This document shows positions 57,537 through 64,000 of a DNA stretch of 64,000 nucleotides, piece after piece; the stretch's first letter is position 1; the number at the start of each line of letters is the position of its first letter. The stretch is from Gnetum montanum (lineage: Eukaryota; Streptophyta; Gnetopsida; Gnetales; Gnetaceae). The stretch lies in assembly GCA_015680685.1 (NCBI GenBank), contig MNCI01019132.1:381313-445312 (forward strand), read 5' to 3'. Below the pieces are notes generated by a model. That model was given only the letters and a program-made list of their open reading frames with translations. It did not search any database and was not told where the DNA came from. The position numbers and the translations under genes are program-made.

Positions 57537-59790
57537 ATGGCACCAAAATGAGGACCACAAGTAGGAGGACCATCATAGCTCAGGGAAAAGTAACCATGAG
57601 GGGGAAGGGGACAACAATAGTAGCAACCACAACCCCAAGAAAAAGTAATCGAGGTCACACATACTATTGGACCCCTTCAATAGGAACCCAAAGTGTAATC
57701 TATTAGGTAGATTCCAACTACAAAAATAGGCCAATCTATATAGGACAAGGCTCTTAGGCCAAGCCCTACCATGGAAGTCATCCTCATGGAGGCCTACTTA
57801 GAATGCATTAGGACAAAGGAGGTCCAAAGTTTCATCCACCAGGAGCTAACCTTTGGATCCTTCTTAGACTTAACACTAAAATAGGTTAGGACACAACTGT
57901 AGGATCTCCCTTGTGATCCATTTTCTCTAACAATAGAGAGTGGTACATGGGCATACTTATTCTTGAATAGTCAACAAGGAGATGCATCAATAAAAATTAA
58001 GAAAATCACCATCTCCTACTTGGTTGAGGTCATTATAGATGCCCTCAATTTGCTTAACACTAGGGTAAAACTTGTTAAAATATTAACACAAGTAGACCTA
58101 GAGAATGAGAAGGAATGGGCCCAAGGAGGTTACAATGGATGGTAAGGAGTACAATACTCTTACAAAGGTGGAGATGGCTTATTTCAAGATTGCAGCCTAT
58201 CATCTAGACCGTGAGGCCTAGTAAGGTGATAGCCTATTCCACTAGGGCATGTGTTGCTCTAAGTGGAAAATTCCCAATCAATCTACCTAATCTCATTTCC
58301 CTAGAAATTAAGAAATGCTTCAAGGAAAATGAGAATGATAGTAAGACACTTCCTTTCCCATGTTTGATCCGCAAGTTGTGCAAAATGGGAGAAATAGCTT
58401 ACTACTAAAATAATATGGTCTACCATGCTCTTGCCACCTCATGGTAGGAAATGATGAAGGATAAGATAGAGGCAAAGGTGCAAGAAGGAGAGCAACCATC
58501 ACCACCATCACCTATAACTTTAGAAACTACAGTAGAGATGCTTGCAACTATTGAATGACTCAAAAAATTTCAAGAGTAGAAATTACAGTACAACAAGGAT
58601 CTACAAGTGGTGCAAAGTCATCCATTTACCATTTAGTAATGAGTCATTTGAATGAGGTCATATAGACCATTAGCTAGTTAGACAAAAAAAATGGCCTCGT
58701 TATTCTTCTCATAGAGAAACTAAGCATCCACAAGGCCCAATCCAAGTATCAGGGAGGTCATTATGTCCATTGACTAATAAACATTTCCTAAAATTTTAGG
58801 AAATGCTATGATGTTCTTAGTCATGTTGGAGAAAGGTGATGGGGCAATAATCCTAATGATGTAGCACAATGACCAAGAGATAGTGGCAAAGGTGATGGCT
58901 AACAAAGTAGAGGAGGTCCTTAATGCTCCTGCAATGTCTATGCCAAACATCATTGCTATGGCAAACATCTATACATCTGTAAGAGCAAAAAGTGGTCAGA
59001 TGAGCACTGCCCAACATGAGAAGGTGTTGGAAACATTGGCAGGAGTTGGGAAACTACTTCTAAAGATCATTGATCTTTGAAATGAAATCAGTTCAAACTA
59101 GTTGCAACTACTCAAGACAAGGGAAAAATTACTAGTTTCCAATGCACAACTTGAAGAAGCCACTACGTTCAATTGATGGTTGGCTTCCAAAGTTGCTAAG
59201 TTAAGGGCATGTCTCTCTAACACTGTCATTCTTAGGCCAGAGCTTACACAGGATGAAGCTATTCAATAGCTTCAGCAAAAATACTAAGAGGCCAAGAATG
59301 TGAAGGAAATGATGATCTATGATGTACCTCTATCAAAGGTCATGAATAACAACACTAACAAAAACCTGTTGTAAGTTCATAAGGAGAACTTGGTCCTTAC
59401 CAAGGATAATCAACACTTGTGAAATGCTGAGCAGCCAAAAAATGAATTGGTAAGAACCTGGCAAGAAGGATGAACAACAACTAGGAGTTGCATAACCTTA
59501 TAAAGATGTTCAACATTGAACATAAGACATTCATAGCCTAGTTTTTTAATGCAAACAAAATGTTTCCTTCGATGCAATGCCTATGGCATATCCTTACACT
59601 AGTCCATATCAATGAAGTTGCCTAGATTGTTTATGACTATGAAGTAAAGAGGAAAAGATAAAAGCACTTTTGGATGCTTTCAAACTTTCAATGGTAGCAA
59701 TAGGGTAGCCTCTACCACTAGCAATAATGAGATGAGATGAAGAACCATCTGAACAACAGGAGCCTCCACCTTCAAGCATAATTTGAGAAT
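57537..59790 (+). pseudogene. ORF3 remnant, copy 2
   Basis: The start ATGGCACCAAAA at 57537 is the duplicate of 19196. The blocks IKIKKITISYLVEVIIDALN and FPCLIRKLCKMG, and the helical segment from 58892 (VMANKVEEVLNAPAMS), are kept. It has the same stop pattern as copy 1 with scattered differences. Confidence 0.65.
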
Positions 59791-60024
59791 TCATCATGCC
59801 TTTGTCCATTCAATAAGAAACTTCTAAAATTTTATCTAAGTATCCAATTTTGTTGTAAAAGGGCATTTATTTATTATAAAACTATACAATTAATCACTCA
59901 TCATTAGCTGAAGTTAGTCAGTCTATTTATTTTGCAATAAATTCCATACTTCCCCAAATTTTATAAGAAACTCAAGCCCAATTTTGTTTACTCAAGACTA
60001 AGTTTTTAATCAGTTGTGGAGGTA

Positions 60025-60893
60025 TGATAAACCACCAATAATACAGGCTATGTTAATGCAGCCTCATCAATTAATCCTCATCGATGGATGCTAGCATGCA
60101 TTGACACTAATACATCGACGCTAATGCAGTCATTATGTATATAAATGCACACACCCCTCACGTTTATGACACCTTTCATTCTTAATCTTAGCCAAATTCT
60201 TGTAGTTTCTTCCTTTAAAAGTTAGAATATTTTCCCTCTGAGTGCTCACAATATGGATTTATGAGATTATACAATATTTTATTTGAATGCACATGTACCT
60301 GGACACATTTTCATGGATGGCAATAAAATCAATATTTCTTATATCCATTACAATAGTTAGATTATTTTAATTCTAGTTTCAGCACTTTACTTTACATGAA
60401 ATTTATATTCTTGTTCTTAAATAATAAATGGTATCATTTATAAGCAACATGAGTGCCAATATATTAATGCTTCGTAATCCCAACAATGGATTCTTGGTAT
60501 GCTTAGTAGTATATACTTGGTAACCCTGCAATGTTAATATTAGTTCAAGATGTGTATGACAAATGGGAATAGATACTCCATGTCAAGATAGTTAGTTAAT
60601 GAAGTAGTTAATTAGTTAATTAATTTAATTATTAAATCTTCATTCAATCATATAGTAATTAAAAGAAAAATAATAAAAAAATATAAAAGTAAATATCTTA
60701 TGCCTTAATCACACTTAATGATACACACAAATCCACACAAGTATGGATTGGGAAGACAATGACTTACAACTACACAATTCATTATTTAAGAATATGGGTA
60801 ACTTGGGTAAATAAGTCCACGGAATTTGATCGGATCATGTGTAAACACTTGTGATTCATATGGTTGGGCGTAGTGATTACTCACTGCTCATCA
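60025..60893 (+). repeat. E2' 3' LTR (alpha type)
   Basis: It starts TGATAAACC after GTTGTGGAGGTA, ends CTCATCA, and is followed by AATAC, as in copy 1. Confidence 0.92.
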
Positions 60894-60898
60894 AATAC

Positions 60899-61488
60899 CA
60901 ACATAGATGATTTGGATATTGTTGATGACCATTTGGGACCGCCAACATGGGGTGTCCTCATAGTCTTGTGATGTTGGGAAGTCACAAGATCAAAGGTGTT
61001 TTTCAAATAGTGTTTAAGTGCTTGGTGGTCTCTAGCAACACCAAGGCCCAGATACCTCCAAATAAACTCAGTAGTTATTTGAGTATGTGTTTGTTGTTGC
61101 GAATGTTGGAATGGTTGGGTTATGTATAAAACTATAATTAGCTTTTATAAAAGAAATTTGGCTAACTTTGCCAAAAACCGAGTTATTAAAGATTTCTATT
61201 TTGTCTAATCACATAGTCTATACGATCCCTATAATACCTACTTATAACAAATAAAATCGTACAAAAACATTTGAGCACAATTCTACCAATTTACTCCTAA
61301 TTTCCCCCAAAGAGAAAGTTCCACAAGAAAACTAGAAATAGAGCAAGATTCAATGGACTTAGAAAGAGAAAGAAAAGAAAGGAAAATTGTGTGAAATCCC
61401 AAATATTTAAGCAAAATAAATTGACATGAGAAAACACTTCACATTAAAGCTATTCCTAATTCAATAACTACGAATTGAACAAACTGTC
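60899..61488. other. Unassigned host DNA, copy 2
   Basis: Duplicate of 22561-23150. No gene is seen. Confidence 0.6.
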
Positions 61489-62421
61489 TGATGAGTGGCA
61501 AGGTACCCCTACACTCAACCATACGAAACGAGCATAGCACACGTGATCTAGTTGAACTCCACAAACTAAATGCCTACACGCCTCATGGAATACTTAAGGT
61601 TAACCATTCGTTGTCTTCCCAGACTTACTTGTAGTTGTCACGATGTATGGTTAAGTCCAAGGTATATGATTTTTATAGCTTTTATGTTTTTCTCCTATGC
61701 TAACAAGGTGAAGGGTTGAGAAACTAACTAATTCTAACTAATAACTAAGTCTAAATTACCTAGCATCAACATCCATTCCCACTTACTGTACACACCCTGA
61801 ACCGATGCAACTATGGCTACCAAACGCTAATCATTGCTAGGATCACCACGCATAACGCACGTGCTCGAAGTGGTCGTACTGAGGCACTTAACTAGGAGGA
61901 AAGGGTTGAGAGAATCTAATCTAGCCTAAGTGTGATGAGCAGCCGATTCCTTGACTATCCGTACACATATTTGTGCATGACTACCACTGGGATTACCAAG
62001 CGTAGATCCTGGATACGCCACTAGGTTACCAAGTAGTCACACTAGATGCTCGTAATCAAGTCATACTCATACCGCATTCTAGGAGTTTAGGGTGAGAGAG
62101 AAAACAATAAATAAATCCTATTCCATGCACTGCAAGGTTTATCCAGGAAGTTCATCTTTATTGTCATACACAACTTGTGTTTAGGTATAATGTTGCTCGA
62201 ATAAAGATTCGTTCACTTTAGGACTCCTACTACGGGCACATGGAAAATATTTTATCTCTAGAGTGATCAAATTGCCAGAGTTTCCCTACTTCTAGCCCAG
62301 GATGGGAAATAAGGGGAGTGTCACCTCTTATTTATAGATTTGGTGGTGGACCGTGATATTGTGTACATGATATCATAGGGGACAACGCGATATTGGGACT
62401 CGTGTGAATCGCGTCTCATCA
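61489..62421 (-). repeat. E3' 3' LTR (rho type), copy 2
   Basis: TGATGAG to CTCATCA, preceded by CTGTC. It has the same position and orientation as the E3 3' LTR in copy 1. Confidence 0.92.
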
Positions 62422-64000
62422 TACCCCCATGACTGAATGAAAACTTGTCCTCAAGTTCCTTACAAAATATTGGGAAGGTATGGGATTATTGATGGGAATG
62501 GAACTAATGGGATGACATGTGAATGGATCATCATACAAGACTTGACAAACTGGTGTTCATGACAACAAGGGTGAACACCTTATTACAATGACATCATGCC
62601 TTAGTTGGCAGCTGAGAAAGAGAGAGAGAGAAAGAAGTGTTACTGCTGCCAACGTGAAGATTGTTTCTTTCATTGTCCATTCGTAAGCGCATCATCGATC
62701 TTTCTCCTTGCATAGCCACTTCCAGCATTGCTCCATTCCAAGTGTTTGCTTCTAGATCCCATCCATTGTTGCATGATTGCCATCTGCACACACAACACAA
62801 TCGTATATTAGCAAGGATAAATGAATCATTATGTAATTGATACCTTGCTTCGGTGTAAGTTCATTGGCTGAGTTGTGGTATGGATGATACAAATCTGGAT
62901 ATATATTAATGATGACTATCGAAGGTGTAGGGGTTAGGAAGAAAATCAAAAAACTCAGGGCTAGGAGAAAATTGAAAAAATTGGGCCCTGTACCCCCATG
63001 ACTAATCATGAACCTCTGGTAGTGTTAGAATGGAGAAAGGAAAGGAGAAAGAAAGATAGATAAAAAGGGACAACTATAACATCGATGAAATGGGTGTCAA
63101 GATGGTAATGAACAAAAGAAAATTAATTGCAAAAATTTTAGAGAAAAGAAGTTAACTAGTGCACCAAATAGAAATGTCAGTGGGTTCTCCCCAAAGCAGG
63201 CTCATGCCCTTAATGCCCTGAAAAACCCACATTCAAAGAGTCCGTAGGCTCTGGGAATGTCATTTGGGACAAGAGTTAAAGTCTTAACCACAAGCATTTA
63301 CCAAAAAGAAAACAATGCATCAACCAATATATGTACACTAATGATACAATTGGCAATGAGGTGAAAAATGGAGAGAAGGATGGAGAGAAGAGAATGGAAT
63401 GGAATCCCAAGAACAAGGTGGTGTACAGCCCCTTGTGTGTGTTATGATTAATGTAACTTGGCAAGTCTCATTCCAACTCCAGCCTCAAACCAACCACATC
63501 TAGTGACTTCGCATCAATGCATTCGGCCAATCCATCCTCTTGAAGTAACAAGAATGTCATCTCCAAGAGTCACCACCATTCCGACGAAACAAAAGAGAGA
63601 AGGGGAAGCGAGAAGGGCCTTAGTTAGAGAGAACATCTTTGGTTCCATAACCAGTGCTTGTAGCCCAAGCTTATTTCGTCTAAGGGGTGTGCTTTGAATT
63701 CTCACTTTCTTTGTTGTTTTTTGTTTTTTTTTTTGCTTTTGTGTTTTGTGTTTTTATGTGTGAGAACCACACCATGCAAAGACTTTTTATTTTTATTGTC
63801 TCAGCTTCCGATAATTGGGTAATGTCAAAACGGTAAGAAAACTCAAGAAGAAAAACATCAAAGCACCCAAGAGAACGGCCAACACAAATGCATCAAGTTC
63901 CATTGAAGTCAAACCCTTTGCAATCCTTGAGTCCTTCCTTAGTTTGAGAAATGCCCAGTCATCGAGTCATTAAAGTTCTTATTAGAAGGGGATTGTACAT
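62422..64000 (-). other. E3' 3' non-coding region, copy 2
   Basis: No gene is seen. It is the duplicate of 24088-25389, and its last 280 bp extend past the point where copy 1 enters the N gap. Confidence 0.7.

Larger units (their letters stand above)
56225..60893 (+). mobile_element. E2': duplicated 3' part of E2
   Basis: It carries one 540-bp unit, the internal promoter-like block, ORF3 and the 3' LTR of E2. It lacks gag and pol. Confidence 0.92.
56225..64000. repeat. Segmental duplication, copy 2 (truncated by window end)
   Basis: It matches 17884 onward in the same orientation. The first shared bases are TCTTAATAGCATTCAAA. It includes the AATAC target-site duplication of E2 (60894-60898), host flank 60899-61488 and the CTGTC junction of E3 (61484-61488). 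Confidence 0.93.

Noticed and set aside
56225-64000. Second copy explained as an independent insertion of the same element families
   Set aside because: The copies share target-site duplications and non-repeat flank at the same junctions.

Overview
The window looks like intergenic DNA from a large, repeat-rich plant genome. A conifer or other gymnosperm is my best guess. The reasons are one intron-containing plant-type (tau class) glutathione S-transferase gene in about 64 kb, AT-rich DNA, and old, stop-riddled Ty3/gypsy LTR retrotransposons with long non-coding 3' regions nested in one another and in LINE fragments. Nothing prokaryotic is present. Species identity is inference.

Layout: E1 (1-8878, minus) is a decayed gypsy element. 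8879-9713 holds a short duplicated motif and an RTE-like LINE fragment. E2 (9719-22555, plus) is a 12.8 kb element with 5-bp target-site duplications (TSD, AATAC), gag, pol and an extra ORF (ORF3). E3 (23151-30432, minus; TSD CTGYC) keeps gag and protease but lacks RT, RNase H and integrase, and contains the assembly gap. The GST gene lies at 31146-31953 (minus), with a TATA box and an ocs/as-1-like element upstream. 33481-50900 is a second LINE split by a solo LTR (S1, TSD TTAAG) and by E4 (35164-50487, TSD ACATG). E4 is itself interrupted by two solo LTRs: S3 in gag (TSD CAAGG) and S2 in integrase (TSD GCCAC). E5 (51721-56224, plus) is a gag-only derivative. From 56225 to the window end the sequence repeats 17884-25389 and beyond.

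The main large-scale signal is this repeat. It shares the 3' end of E2, its target-site duplication, the flanking host DNA and the E3 3' LTR at the same junction, so it is a segmental duplication and not a set of independent insertions. Its geometry (copy 2 starts about 38.34 kb after copy 1, inside a related element) fits a tandem duplication of a 38.3 kb unit that includes the GST. That predicts a second GST copy just beyond the window.

The main small-scale signal is in E2 and E4. Both carry, upstream of ORF3, a TATA box preceded by short palindromic motifs that resemble those in the element's own LTR promoter, and then a GTAAGT donor. E4 also has a TTACAG acceptor directly before the ORF3 start. 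This suggests an internal, LTR-derived promoter with a leader intron driving ORF3.

All retroelement genes here carry stops, frameshifts or deletions. The GST is the only gene I consider intact, and its usual catalytic serine position is a glycine. Domain boundaries of decayed pol genes are approximate (about 50-100 bp). LTR ends supported by target-site duplications are base-level.
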